The position numbers and the translations under genes are program-made. Positions 50,545-63,164 of a DNA stretch of 64,000 bases are shown here, in pieces; the first letter of the stretch is position 1; every line of letters begins with the position of its first letter. This stretch comes from Epiperipatus broadwayi (Eukaryota > Onychophora > Udeonychophora > Euonychophora > Peripatidae), in NCBI GenBank assembly GCA_028023455.1, contig JAQFVV010012434.1:5978264-6042263 (forward strand), read 5' to 3'. The notes below the pieces were generated by a model that made no database searches, had not been told where the DNA came from, and worked only from the letters and a program-made list of their open reading frames with translations.

Positions 50545-50900
50545 TTTATAGGTTCACAATTCAAATATGTTAATAAATTATTATCCTGCAAGTCTGTGAA
50601 TTGATATTATGTATTTTATGTAAACCCATTGCGAAGTATTTGTAAATCAAAATGTGATAGCTCATTTTTTTTTGTGATAATTCAAATATGTTCACAAATT
50701 ATACGGCACGTCTGTGTGCATATATCAATGCATATCAGGCAGACACATGTTAAAATTAATCTTTTTCTTGTTATATGACAATTCAAATGTTCATTTCATA
50801 TCATTACACATATAGGTGCGCTGATATATATAGGGTTTTATGTAAACCTAATGGACATATATGTACATCACAATGCGATAGCATATTTTTTTGTATATTA
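50545..50900. repeat. diverged tandem repeat, about 3 units of 100-125 bp
   Basis: Units begin with (C)AATTCAAATATGTT near 50552, 50682 and 50779. They share TATGTAAACC.A (50615, 50840), CAAAATGTGATAGCTCAT / CACAATGCGATAGCATAT and a following T run. Unit lengths vary. This is a minisatellite-like expansion, and the reading frame at 50775-50990 is within it. Confidence 0.75.
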
Positions 50901-53900
50901 ATCAAAATCAGAAGGCTTAATTTATGTATGTATAGCCATATTATGTCATTTCATTTTTTTATTGATATTCTGTTGAAATTATTCCAGTGAACTTACTCAA
51001 TTCAAAAATATAAATTATTATATTATATCTCTTGCTCACAGTAACAATTATAGAACTTGTATTCTCTGAGCTAGATTCATGCATAATGGTCTGTTATATA
51101 AAAGGAGGTTATATCAATGTTTATGGGCATCCAGTTAATGATAATGATATTGGATTTGTGCAAAGTGGATATCCTTTAGTGCAAAGTGAATATTCTTTAA
51201 AGTCCATGCACTACATTTTATTTAGTTTAGTATTTATTTAAAAATTAAGTTTAGTTGGCCAGTACATTAATGGTACTAAGTGGCCAGAGCATTGATGATG
51301 ATCAGCATGTTTTAATATCCTAGCATTATTGTTATGTATTCTTATAGATTAGCACTTAAGTTTGTGCATCTAAATTAATGTTTAAATAATCTGCCCCCAA
51401 GTTGACAAGAGCTAAATAATTAGTCTGGTCTATAGAAGACCCATTTCAAATCCAGTCACAAGATTGACTGTTGATTTATTTTTATTGTTAATCAATCATA
51501 ATGATGATTATTACTTATACTTATTTATAGTGCTGGTAAACTTATAATTATACTTATAGTTAGGTGTGCTGATCTCTCATGCTTATTCTATATTACTTGT
51601 ATATTAAATTTAATATTTTATATTGCATTTACTTGGGGATGATGATGATAATGAGAGCCATCACCCGATGTGAACCCCCTCATTTTCCATACCGTTACAA
51701 TATGTAGAAGTATTTTTGTTTTATGGATTGGTTTCTATACTTCACAAAATTCAATGCTTAAATTTTTATTCTGATTTTAGAAAATCATATTTGTTTAGAA
51801 ATAAATACTGATGAAAATATATTCTTATGGGTTAAAAATTTCAAATTGCATTTTATGCAATTTAAATTAAGGGCATTTTATTATTAAAGATATATATATA
51901 TATATGCACTTTTAGCTAATTACACAAGAGAACCATTTCCTTTCAGAGTTGGTGATTTACCAAACTTTATAAAGTCATCATATACTGTATAATGGACATA
52001 ATATTAATTAATATTTGACAAATACATAGTATATAAAGGCATATAATTAAAACTTTATATATTTTCAACTACCCTGCATCATTGCTACAGCATTTGTAGT
52101 AAATACATACACAGAAATTGTGCCATTAATTCAGTTTTAAAATGAGTTTTATTAGCAAGAAAATTAAATTTATATTTAACTATAAATTAATTTTATCTCT
52201 TAGTTGTGTTTAAAAAAAGGAAAAAAGATGGAGAGGGATTTATAACCTGAAAAATAATGACCTTACAATATATATATTATATTGGTCAAAAATGTTTAAT
52301 GATAATGTTATGTGATAAAAAAATGGAGAGGTTGGATGAAATAGAGAAGGTGGAAATTATAATTTTATAGAACAGCTAAGAAATAATTGTCTTGAGCAAC
52401 AACACAAATATTAATTAAATGCATATGCGTAGATAAATTTATATTATTTATAAAGAAGATTACTTTGATATTATATGTTCATCCTATTGAGAATCACAAG
52501 TTTTGCAATGACCTGGACTATGATAGATCAATTCAATGACTATCATACTCATTCATGGCATACCTAAAATATACTACACAACATTAAAATAAATATGATA
52601 CTTACAACCAGAATATCATGTATCAATCTCTTTTTAGTGGATAAAACAATAAATATCTCTTATTTTATTTGGTGGAACCAATTACCATTTTGTAATGCAC
52701 TTCCTGGCCAACAAATATTTGGATAGATTTTCACTTTTGCATAGAAAGACTTATAATTAATATTTCATATATATATATTTAAAAAAAAACTTCCAAAATT
52801 CATTTATTTTATCATTTTTAAAACATCTTATATTTTGTGGAGCAGAAAATAAAATAATTTTCAATATGTTTGACATTTAAAAAATAATTGCTTGTGGTTT
52901 ATCATTTAAATTGAACTACTCCCAATGAGATTGTTTTGCATTAATTTTGAAAGACAGGTCATAAACTCAGGGAAACAATTTAAAAATTTCCAGATTATTT
53001 TGACTGATAATAAAAATATATGCTAAATTAAAATATAAACAAAGTTCTTTATGTATATTTCTTTTGGTTGACTTTAGGAGAGACTGTAATGTCATTCAAG
53101 ATGAGAACAAACTTGGAATTGATTTAGCAATGCCTGGATCTTGTCTTGCTAAATTTTCTGTACATAGCAAGAATCATTTAAGTTGATTTTAACTTTTTTA
53201 TGTTGAGACAAAACATTTTTTTTAAAACAAAATTTGGAGAATTGACAAAAATGGAAATGAATTGACTTAAAATTGAAATACTGAATGATGGTGCATAAAA
53301 CTCTTCATAGATTGGTTGTAATTTTTAAGTTCCCCTTTCTAATAGCTTATTAGTTAATTAAAATTAATTATATGAAACTAATACATGGTGAGGACAATAA
53401 TTACATAATTCATCACTTGTAATCAAAACTATCTAAATTTTTAATTAAATGATAAAATCATTTGCTTAACAAAATAATTTTTATTTAAAAATGTTAATGT
53501 AAATTTGTATTTCAAAATGCATACATACATCTAACTATATATGTATTGTTATAATTAAAGTAAAATTAAAGATATGGGTGATGATTAAATAAATAACTCT
53601 TTCTTTACTATTGTATTTAAATAAAATAGTTGTTAATTATAAATTGTGAATCTAATAAATAAAATGAATTTCTTGTATAATAATTAACTATAAATTAATA
53701 AAAACTATTTTAAGACTAAACAATTTTATTGTTTTTCTCTGCCTAATTGGTCTATATATAGCTTGCTTGATTGATTGTCTATATTAGATTAATATTTATT
53801 ATTATTTTTATAAAATATATTTGCATATCAAATTTGATCATTACAGTACAGATATACATATAAAGATATTTATTAATAATAAAATTGTTAATTATAAATG

Positions 53901-54530
53901 AATGTTAATAGAAGTATGCCTTTTCAAATAATATGTTTGGTTTTATTTTTTTAAAAAGGCTTTAAAAAATGGTTTATTACTCAATGAAGACATGCTTTAA
54001 TACGTCAGCAATAAAGTTTTATACTTTTTTTGCCCCACATGAACTGAATCATGCAAAAAATTGTGGAAAAGACTGCTGCCTATGGTTATGTTAGCTTAAT
54101 TCTTTTTTTCCATTTCTTTTTAATTTTATTTGTAAATGTTACATTACTTATGCTAAAATAATTAATAAATACATTATAGAACAACAAGAATCTTTTGGCT
54201 AGCCTGTCTAATAATAATATCTTGTGGATTTAGCTACATGTATATCAGACACTAAAAAAAAAAGTCAACAAATTTTATTTAATAACAGGAAGAGGAAAGA
54301 GATTTGGATTTGATACTACTTGTATGAATTATTGACAACTATATTGGACACTTGGACAGTTTGTTGACTTTCACCATTTTCCAAATAAGCAGAGCACAAA
54401 AAAATTAACCTGGCCATTATTTCTAAGAATACCCATGTTATTTAATTTTAAATAATCTATTTTTAAAGACTAGTCAAAAAAATATTTACTACTCTTTCGG
54501 CTTCCATAATTAAGACAATTACATCATGGA
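50901..54530. other. AT-rich non-coding stretch
   Basis: No gene recognised. Between 51250 and 51700 it is slightly less AT-rich, with CATTAATG/CATTGATG words and tRNA-like TTTCAAATCCAGTC near 51445, possibly an old SINE. Confidence 0.5.
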
Positions 54531-54532
54531 TA

Positions 54533-55931
54533 TGCAGTGCTGATTTAGAGTGTGCTTTCCTTTATTTTGAATTCCAAGAAACTGCCCAAAACCACCGCTG
54601 ACACACCCAAGTGATAAATGACATTGAACAATCCACACGGAGTCATTTGGATATGTTAGCAGTAGTTTTGGGCAGTCCTTAGAATTCAAAATGGCATAAA
54701 GTGCACTTTAAATCGGCCTGATCAAACCAAGCTTATAATTTCGAAATACTAAAAGCTTATAACTTCTCAAGTATGAATTTTATTACAATATACATCTATA
54801 ACCACATGTCGAATAAACATAAAATTGATCAAACCAAGCTTATAATTTCAAAATACAAAGAACTTGTAACTTCTAAAATATGAATTTTATTACAATACTT
54901 CTAAAATACAGAAATAAAGCTATTAATTTTACAATTAATCAGATTTTTTCTTACCAGAAACTGATGTTGCATGCTTCTTTCGTTATATATATTTAGAAAA
55001 AAAAAAGGGAGATAAAAAAGTGTTGTTCATATTTGATCTCCTAACATGGATATTGGATCTACACTTGGTCATGCAAGGTCCTTATATGTGAACAATGTAA
55101 ACATTTTCTCATCTTTATCTTTTTCTTTGTAACAGCTTAATAAGGAAAAAATCTAATTTATTAATTTTTTATTAATTGTAAAATTAATATTCTTTAATGT
55201 AGACAATTATTCTTTTGGCTAATGTTAAGATAAAATGTGATTTATTGTTAATTATAGAATTAATATGCTACTGCAGTTATTTCTACATTTATTTGACAGT
55301 TATGTTATTTCAACATGTGGTTACGGGCCTATCTATATTATAATAAAATTTGTATTTTAGAAGTTATAAGCTTTAATATTTAGAAATTATATAAGCTTGG
55401 TTTGATCAATTTTACATTCATTCAACGTATGGTTATGGGCATGTACTGTAATAAAATTTGGTTAATGATGAAGCTTCACGCCAAAGTATATGAGTGGAAA
55501 GGATATTTTTGACAATACAAAGTATCGTCCAAAATATGCAGAAGTCACAAGTATGTGGTTTATTTACGTTTTTAGTCTTTTTCCTTTTTTTAATTAATAT
55601 ATGTGTCCATTATTTTTATTTGTTCACTATTTCTCATTAAGTATTTTAAATTCATATTTCAAAAATTATAAGCGTTTAGTATTTCAAAATTTGTTTCTTC
55701 CCTTTTTTATATTTTCTATATTTTAGTCACATGATTTGATCAAGCATAGTTTTATGAAATTTACATTTTAATTTTTTAATTATTAATGTAAATAGAGATT
55801 TTGTAACGAATGGTGATATTGTAACCATATATGGATTATTCAATGTCATGCATAGCTTGAATGTGTCAGTGGTGGCTTTCGGTGATACTTAGAACTCAAA
55901 ATGGCAGAGTGCATTCTAAATCGGTACTGGA
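54533..55931. mobile_element. 1.4-kb non-autonomous TIR element flanked by TA
   Basis: The ends are inverted copies: TGCAGTGCTGATTTAGAGTG at 54533 and, reading inward from 55931, TCCAGTACCGATTTAGAATG. Homology continues about 75 bases, to CCACCGCTGACACA and its partner. TA lies directly outside each end (54531-54532 and 55932-55933), the target duplication of the Tc1/mariner/pogo class. A third copy of the terminal sequence is inverted at about 54655-54718, so the first 186 bases are a palindrome of their own. Inside, a unit beginning GATCAAACCAAGCTTATAA occurs twice (54722, 54828) and inverted at 55340-55420. No transposase is present. Confidence 0.85.
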
Positions 55932-55933
55932 TA

Positions 55934-56884
55934 TATTATCCTATACGGAACCATAGTATATAAATGATTTAGTAATACTTCCTGATGAAAATATAAGGCA
56001 AAAAATAACTATCTACATTCGTATGTACTAGGAATTCTTATTAATGATTGAGAAATTATAGAACCTAATTTCAAAAAAATTTCAAAAATTCATTAAATAG
56101 AAAAGATTAACTTCAGAGATGGAGGGGCATGAATAATATACTACAATTAGCAATTATTATTACACAATATATAATATTTTAACAACAACAAAAAAATCAT
56201 TTGTTTTTTAATGTTACATTAAATAATTTATGAAAAAAAAAAAAAAGTTCTTTTTAGTTAAAAAATATTAGTGAGCTCAAAAAATTGCATTTATTTTTAT
56301 TATAGATTCAATGGAATATAGCTTTTGTCTAAATTCCATAAAAGAACACAATTCTTTCCAATAATTGAAAAAAAAATGAAGGCAGTAATATGAACATGTG
56401 GGATAAATTTTCAATAAACATTTGCATTTTTTCCTCAATAATTTTTGATCAATATTTTGTTATAAAAGTAAAATGTTAGTAATTATTAGCTTTAAAAAAG
56501 ATCATTAAATGCATTCAATCTTGAAATTAATAAAACATATTTTTTGTAAGTAATTAATTTTATTTCTATATAAAATATTCCAAATAAGTATAATCAAATA
56601 AGACTTTTGCCCATTGTTCTGAAAAGCTCGTTACTTTTCTTGAGGGTAGTGGCATTTGAATTATTCAAAGTTCTGTGATTGCCAGTTTTGCAATTTATAT
56701 AATCTCTCTAGCTTCTGTCACCAATTTTCATAAATACCACTATAGTTCAGTTATTATGATGCTCTCCCAGGGTGCTTTATGATTAAAATGATGGCACATA
56801 AATTCACCATTCTCCATCACCATGAACTTTAAGTTCTTGTGACTTTTTATAGGATTATCTTCATTATACAATAATCTACTACAT
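55934..56884. other. AT-rich non-coding stretch
   Basis: Nothing recognised. Confidence 0.5.
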
Positions 56885-58190
56885 TGATAATACTAACAAA
56901 ATCCTTTTTTCTTCAACACATTTATGCCACTTAAAATAAGCTTTAGTAATTAATAAATGCAGATGATAGTTCTAATAAAATCATATCCACTCATGATCTA
57001 TTCAATATCTCTAAATTAGTTTCAAGCTTATGCCTTTGATTAGTAAGGAACTTTGGATCTTGCAATAGGATCTAATGCACTTTTCCTCTTCCAGCCATCA
57101 TTTACCTTTTTCCTCACAAATGAAAGTCATAAGCTTGGAAACTTAATCTGGAGATTCCTGGATAGAATAGAACTAGATAGGAAATTATTAAACACTATCA
57201 GCTGCATCCATTAACTTCTAAAGCTTGCAATAAGTGTCAATAGATGTGGTGAAGAAAAAAAGTATGCTATTGAAACATTGAATAAGTTAAGTCATGTGAT
57301 ATTAGTTCTATATTATTATAGGCCACAGAATAGAAGTATGTATAGTTGTTAAAAATGAAGGATACCCATAACATATACAAACAACTACTTTCAGTTCTAC
57401 ATGACAACACAGGCAACTTGACATCATTTCAAAACATTTATATTTTTCAAATTGGGTTGATAGTTTGATAATGAAACAAAAGGTAAATGATGGCTGGCAG
57501 AGGAAAGATGACATTAGAAACTAAAGGTCCAGACACTGATCCAAGATTCAAAGATTTTCACTGATGAATGCCATAAGCTTAAAAATAGTCTGGAGATATT
57601 GGGTAGAACAACACTACATAGATTTATTAAGCACCGACATGACATCTGCATCTATTAATTAACTAAAGCTTACAATAAGTGGCATAGTTCTGTGAAGAAA
57701 AAGTATGCTAGTGAAGCAATGTTAAGTAAGCTGGAACCATGTGATACTTCCACTGGTTTTATATTATTCCTGGTCATGGGATAGAGGTGACTATAGTTGC
57801 CAAAAAACTAAGGCCACCATAATATATGGAAATTGAACTGTTTTTAGTTGCATTTGATTGCACGGGAAAATTGGCTTAGATTGGAAACATTTATATGTTT
57901 TTCAAACTGGGTTGATAACTTGATAGTGAAGCAGAAAAGTAAATGATGGCTGGAAAAGTATCTTAAAGATCCCAACACTGGTTTAATATTCAAAGCTTCA
58001 CTGATGAAGACCATAAACTTGAAACTAGTTTGAGGATATTGGATTAGATAGCAATGGATAGGGATTTATTAAGTACTATCATCAGCGGTTATTAATTACT
58101 GAAGCTTACATTACGTAGTATAGATTTGGTGAAGAAAATATGCTGCTGAAACAATATCGAGTAAGCTAAGGTTATGTAAAATTTTAATAA
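56885..58190. repeat. foldback-related array: one inverted and three direct units (period about 445 bp)
   Basis: The motif ATAAGCTTGAAACTAGTCTG with GATATTGGAT and a following CATTAATTACT...GCTTACA segment occurs on the plus strand near 57127, 57568 and 58010 (spacing about 440-446). It occurs inverted at about 56885-57108. Between direct units a longer spacer is also repeated, with GTAAATGATGGCTGG at 57482 and 57938. The inverted and first direct units form a head-to-head palindrome centred near 57108, like the 309-bp foldback at 5967-6275, whose arms have the same sequence. The frame at 57308-57514 lies in the spacer and is not a gene. Confidence 0.82.
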
Positions 58191-58549
58191 TACTAGACTG
58201 ATTAGTATAAGAAATCAAGAAAAAAAAAACTGTCAACATTGACAAAATATACTGCTATTTCTTCAGAACGAGTTAGAAGATTGGAAGTATATACAGTGTA
58301 TATGATTTTTAAAAAATATCTTAGTAGTAAAATAAATAATATCACTGAATTTAATATTGACACATTTTAAAACTTTCACGATTCACATTTTAATTAAATA
58401 AATATATCTGATATATATATAAAGGCCTATTGGCATTACTCTTTGAAGTATATTATGAAATTTTAACAGCAGAATATACATATTTCATATTTTAAATCAT
58501 ATTTTCTTTGAAACTTTTCATATAATATAAAAATAAACACGGAAAAACT

Positions 58550-59650
58550 GAGTCATCCCTAAATAGTTTATCAGTGAGTACATGGATTATTTTGGAGGAT
58601 TATAACTTAACTTCCGAACGTCCGACTTCAGAGTAATACAGATGTTCCGCTAATAACATCTCTCTCAACTTGATGCTACATTTTATTTTAAAAATAAACG
58701 ACTAATGGTACAATAATTTTCATAATTATATTAAACATTTTTTTAAAATTGTGTATGTATAAGGGATGTTTTAATAATATTTTCAAAGAGTTAATACGGA
58801 TACGAGAACTATTAAAATGTAATTAATAAAATTTTACAATGAATTTTAATTGCATATATGAAAGACTAAATAGTTTTAAAAGATTGAAAAAACAAAAACA
58901 AAACATAACTATCTTACGTATTGATTTTAAATTATTTCATTATAAAACTTATAATACGCTTTCATTTATATAAAACGAAGATGTAATAACTACAAAAAAA
59001 AAATCCTAATTAAAACGTTCATAATCTATCTAACAAGTGTCCGTGTGTTTTTTTTTAAAGCCACAATCTACTAAATATATATCTAATATTAAAATTTATA
59101 TACATTTTCAAGTCTAAACTGACTTACCTCGAATTATTTTATGAGCGCGATAAATAAATAAACAAAGAAAACAAATATTTAGCTTTCTAAGAACCTCAAA
59201 CGGAAGCAATATTTTTGACGCCATGCTGCTTAGCGTGATTGATTTTAAATCGCCTTTGTGAGATGTAAAAAAATATATAGCTATTTTATATATACAATAA
59301 ATATTTTATAATTAAGTAAAGAAATAAAAAAAATAGATCATTATAGATCATATTATATTGTCTAATTTTAAAAGTCATATGAGTTACTTCTCGTGATATT
59401 TGGTTGGTAAACGTGATTGAGCACCTGTTTACAAATACTGCTACTCTTATAGGTAAAGTATATTTACATTTTAAATATACTTCAAATCATATATTGTTTT
59501 ATCTATAGCCACTAAATTAAAATTACGGTAAATGTGATATTTTTACTTCTATGGTTAAAAATATTTTTATATAATATCTATACATATATATATTTTTTGA
59601 GCCTTTTCCACCGGCGAACGTTATTAGAAGCATTAAATTAATATTTGAAA
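58550..59650 (-). promoter_or_regulatory. CpG-enriched segment, candidate promoter of TMEM169 or of another minus-strand gene
   Basis: CpG is scarce in most of the window but frequent here (for example TTCCGAACGTCCGAC near 58615, GAGCGCGAT near 59143, CGGCGAACGT near 59612). Local CpG retention is typical of unmethylated promoters in invertebrate genomes. A strong minus-strand 5' splice site lies in the middle (59127). No TATA box at a convincing position was found. Confidence 0.4.
59128..59224 (-). other. candidate first exon with short upstream ORF and consensus 5' splice site
   Basis: On the minus strand the exon ends CGAG and the intron begins GTAAGT (59127-59122), a perfect donor. Upstream is an ATG at 59224 in a strong context (AAGCAGCATGG). 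It opens 32 codons beginning MASKILLPFEVLRKL and runs straight into the donor. If spliced to the TMEM169 acceptor at 36739, the frame meets TAG at its second codon in exon 2 and becomes a 33-residue upstream ORF in the 5' UTR. If spliced elsewhere, it could be the coding first exon of another gene. I do not recognise the peptide. The true 5' end of the exon is unknown. Confidence 0.4.
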
Positions 59651-60745
59651 TATTTCAACTTTTACTTTGTTGACCAGTATATTAATATTAATAACTTTGT
59701 GTAATATTCTCACTCTTTTTAATTAATAAGTTATACTGAAAATAAAAGTAGAATTACAAGTTAAACTGAAGAGAACATTTTTTTAAAAAAAATGTTAAAA
59801 TTTTTTGATTTACTTGATAAAACCATTTGATCACTTGGCTACGATTTTATCGAATTTATAGCGAAATCACCAACCCCTCATATTCTTTTGTATATTTTAT
59901 TTTATAAATAGTTCATATTACTTTTATTGAGATATGTTTTGATTTTTTTGAAAGGCTGTGTATTGTAGTTATTACGTTATTAAGCAATTTACAATTCAAA
60001 AATTAGCACATGCTCATAGCAATAATTTTAATAGTATTGTAATTCAAAATACTATATATTCTTATTATTTAACATTTAGTATTTGTTGGAAGAGAGGTTT
60101 GTTGTCTTCGCATGTCATTAAACTATTGCTTCATATAAAGGTTTAAATGAATAGACAAAATTAATGATAGAAGAGATGTAATGAAAATAGAAGTTCATTA
60201 CTGTAGTGAACGAGCTACTGCAATGCTGAAAAATATAGCAATTTAATATTCAATAGTAGAATAAAATCTCTGCTTATTTTTCACACTGACCAAAAAAAGT
60301 AGCATTCTTAAAGCTTACAAATGGTGTTTAATCAAACTTCAGCTTTTAAAGAAATTAAGTAAAGATTATTTCAACACATAGAATTTATGTTTCAACTATT
60401 TTAAAAAATTTAAAACATTTTCAGAATGCATTTTTGAGGTATCTAATATCTGTTCTTCCTGATATAATAAACAGCTCACTTATTGACAAGATAATATTTT
60501 ATTTTGTTGGTGATAATAATTGAGGCAAGTTTAGTGAATAAAAATATGTTTACCTTTAAAATTTTTTTTCTCATAATGCTATACTTGTAAAATGTCACAT
60601 ATTTCAAAATACCACTGGTTTATAAAATAAATGTCTTGTGAAATAAAAAATGAAAATGCTGAAGATAAATTCACTTTAAAACCTTTATATAATATGTGCT
60701 TTTTTTGTATTTATAATGAAACATTTCAACTGCTTGTGATGGTAG
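59651..60745. other. AT-rich non-coding stretch
   Basis: Nothing recognised; the frame at 59958-60146 has no signature. Confidence 0.5.
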
Positions 60746-61318
60746 TATATTATTAGATGGGATATGTTGGATTATTTCATCATCTATGAATGAATGTTGA
60801 ATGTATAGAAAATTTTAAACTATTTAAATTTTCTAAATACAAGCAACTTGTTAGTAATAACACACAAATAGAAAACGCAGGTTAATAATTACGCAACATT
60901 TTGAGTAGTAGTATTCGCGACTCTTCTTTGAGTGTTGCTGGCCTGTCAAAACAACTTGTTAGTAATAACACGCAAATAGACAACACAGGTTAGTAATTAA
61001 ACGTTTCGAGTAGTAGTATTCTCCACTCTTCTTCAAGTATTGCTGGCTTGATATAGACAACTGAGGTTAGTAATTGCACAATGTTTCGAGTAATAGCATT
61101 CTTCGTTCTTCTTCAAGTGTTTTTCTCTTCAACACTTGAAGAAGAATGGAGAATACTCCTCGAAACGTGTAATTAATAACCTATGTTGTCTATTTGTGTG
61201 TTATTACTAACAAGTTGTTTGTATTTAGAAAGTGTAAATAAAGTTTAAAATTTTCTATACATTCAACATTTATTCACAAATGATGGAAATAATTCAACAT
61301 ATCACATCTAATAATATA
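60746..61318. mobile_element. 573-bp palindromic MITE with internal tandem units
   Basis: TATATTATTAGATG at 60746 and CATCTAATAATATA ending at 61318 are exact inverted ends. Inverted homology continues inward for about 190 bases (60746 to about 60935 against about 61125-61318). Inside, a unit of 100-110 bp beginning with AACTTGTTAGTAATAACAC and ending in TTCTTCAAGTGTTGCTGGC occurs about three times in direct order before the turn at about 61125 (CTTCAACACTTGAAGAAGAA). No coding sequence. The TA-rich ends suggest a TA-targeting transposase, but the duplication cannot be separated from the repeat end. Confidence 0.85.
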
Positions 61319-61433
61319 TTATCGTTACAAACCTTCAGGCAAATACAAACATAATTTATTTCAACTGCTTCCATTGATTGTTAATCTTTTAGAAATATAA
61401 TTATATTTGCACAATATTTACATAGATATGTAC

Positions 61434-62354
61434 TGTAACAATGGCTGGGATTAAACCCTGTTCCAAAGTAGGGGATTTTGTAGTCACGCATATTTATATA
61501 TATATATATTATTACTATGTATATGTTGTACATATTTGATTTGTGTGTTTTCCTTAAAATAACTAAAGAGTTAAAACGGGTGTAAAGGGGGGAGGGGGTT
61601 TGTGCTCACTTATATTAATGAAATATGTGTGTGTATATATTGTTGTATAGGCAGGTGAATAGAAAGAATCTTCTGGAAAAGCAGATAAGGTATGTGTTAT
61701 TTTTGTTTCTGAATTTGGTCTTATTTTTAATAAAAATAAGAAAATAAAGAAATATGTAAATGAAAAAAATAAAAAAGTGAGAGAAACTAAACAGATGGTT
61801 ATCTCAGGAGTGCTTTGCTTTTACCAGGGATATTGTTTTAAGTTATTTTCGAAAGGTGATAAAAGATTTTTTTTTTTTTTGGTAAGGTACCTCGGCTACC
61901 ACGGAATAAAATGTAGAAAATACCTAATATTTTTGAGGTTAGAAGAGGGAGAAAAGGGAAAAAAAAGATATAAAGAGAGAAAAATCAGTAGACATTTTTA
62001 AGTTATGAATTTGGAGTTTTAATACTGTTATTTGTTCGTGATATAGATTTTTGCATTGGAGATTTCTGAAGACTGTTGTTGAAATAAAATATATAGATAT
62101 TTTCCAGCTAAAGATGAACTGGTGGGGTTGAAGCTGTAAATGTGCTGGGCTTTTATCCCACGAAAAAGCAGAAGTTGATACATGATCGAATCATTGCCTG
62201 AAGTATAAAAGGAATCCACGATCGCCACCTGCGTCTTTTTCTACCCATATCCAGAATCATGATTGAACCAGTGAAGATTCAAGAAATAAATAAAAACAAG
62301 AGATTCTTGCTGGATCATTTTCCATGGACATAGTGTGCCGAATAAACCGTTACA
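61434..62354 (+). mobile_element. probable solo LTR (921 bp)
   Basis: The segment begins TGTAACAATGG and ends CCGTTACA, giving the inverted TGTAAC/GTTACA ends usual for LTRs. TATAAAAGG at 62204-62212 is followed by a GC-richer leader and AATAAA at about 62285-62290, then the end 65 bases later. This is the normal U3-R-U5 layout. No matching 4-6 base target duplication is seen and no internal region follows, so it is either a solo LTR that has lost its duplication or a mis-placed boundary. Confidence 0.5.
62204..62212 (+). promoter_or_regulatory. TATA box of the LTR-like segment
   Basis: TATAAAAGG, with the poly(A) signal about 75 bases downstream. A start site near 62235 would be expected. 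Confidence 0.5.
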
Positions 62355-63164
62355 ATCACTCTCATTGGAAATCCATGTAAGCTACCTTCCCAGGAAACTC
62401 GAGATAATACGTCCGTTTCTTTTTCATAAATTATATTCATGCATACTTTCAAAAGTGATATTTAGAGACTTTAATATGTTTATATTTAAATCAGCTTTTG
62501 CACTTTTAGTATAAAGTATTTGGTATTTTGATATGATTAGACATTTTCTTTGTTTGTTTGTCTGTATAAATATATGTATACATGCCATTGTTTTATTAAA
62601 TATCTGAGCACAGTTAAGTTTTCACGTTTCATTATTTCATGTTTTACATATTTATATATGCATGTTGTAGTTATTTAATTGGTTAATTGATCGGATTCTT
62701 ACTGCTTTTCCATATATGATTCTCACAGTTTAAGTACCACCTGCCCTGAGTGAGCTAGCTAGCGGCCGGACATTATGAATAAGCCATGATTACTCTTCTC
62801 ATCCCTTCCAGCATAATTCTTATGCCTGCATAAGATTGACACGTGGAGCCAGAATAAACTGATGTCCATAAATACGCTGGACGGAAATATTAATAAACCT
62901 TTAAGTCATAGTTCTCTGTAATAATAAAAACGTATTAAATAAATAATTCAAAAGATAATGTTAGTCTAAAGTAGTCAAATAATAATGAAAAAAGGCTTAA
63001 ACTGTTACAATGGCTTTCCAACTATGAGGCTTCGAAGAGTGGAAAGTATTGGAGGTAGCAAATAATAAGAAAAGAGAAATGTTTGTTGAATTAGAATCAG
63101 GACATAGCATAAAGCAAAGGGTAGGAAAAATAGTCAAAATATAGAAAAATTATGATATGTAGCA
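62355..63164. other. mixed non-coding stretch, GC-richer around 62.7-62.9 kb
   Basis: No gene. The block at about 62735-62890 (GTGAGCTAGCTAGCGGCCGG, ACACGTGGAGCCAG) stands out from the AT-rich background and is probably another repeat fragment, not identified. Confidence 0.4.

Noticed and set aside
50545-50900. Regularly spaced repeats that might be taken for a CRISPR array
   Set aside because: Units are long, variable and AT-rich without conserved short repeats or unique spacers, in a eukaryotic context; this is a minisatellite.
59390-59460. Possible divergent plus-strand first exon ending TTATAG|GTAAAG in the CpG-rich segment
   Set aside because: The donor is only fair, there is no conserved reading frame, and no acceptor was found downstream before the window end.
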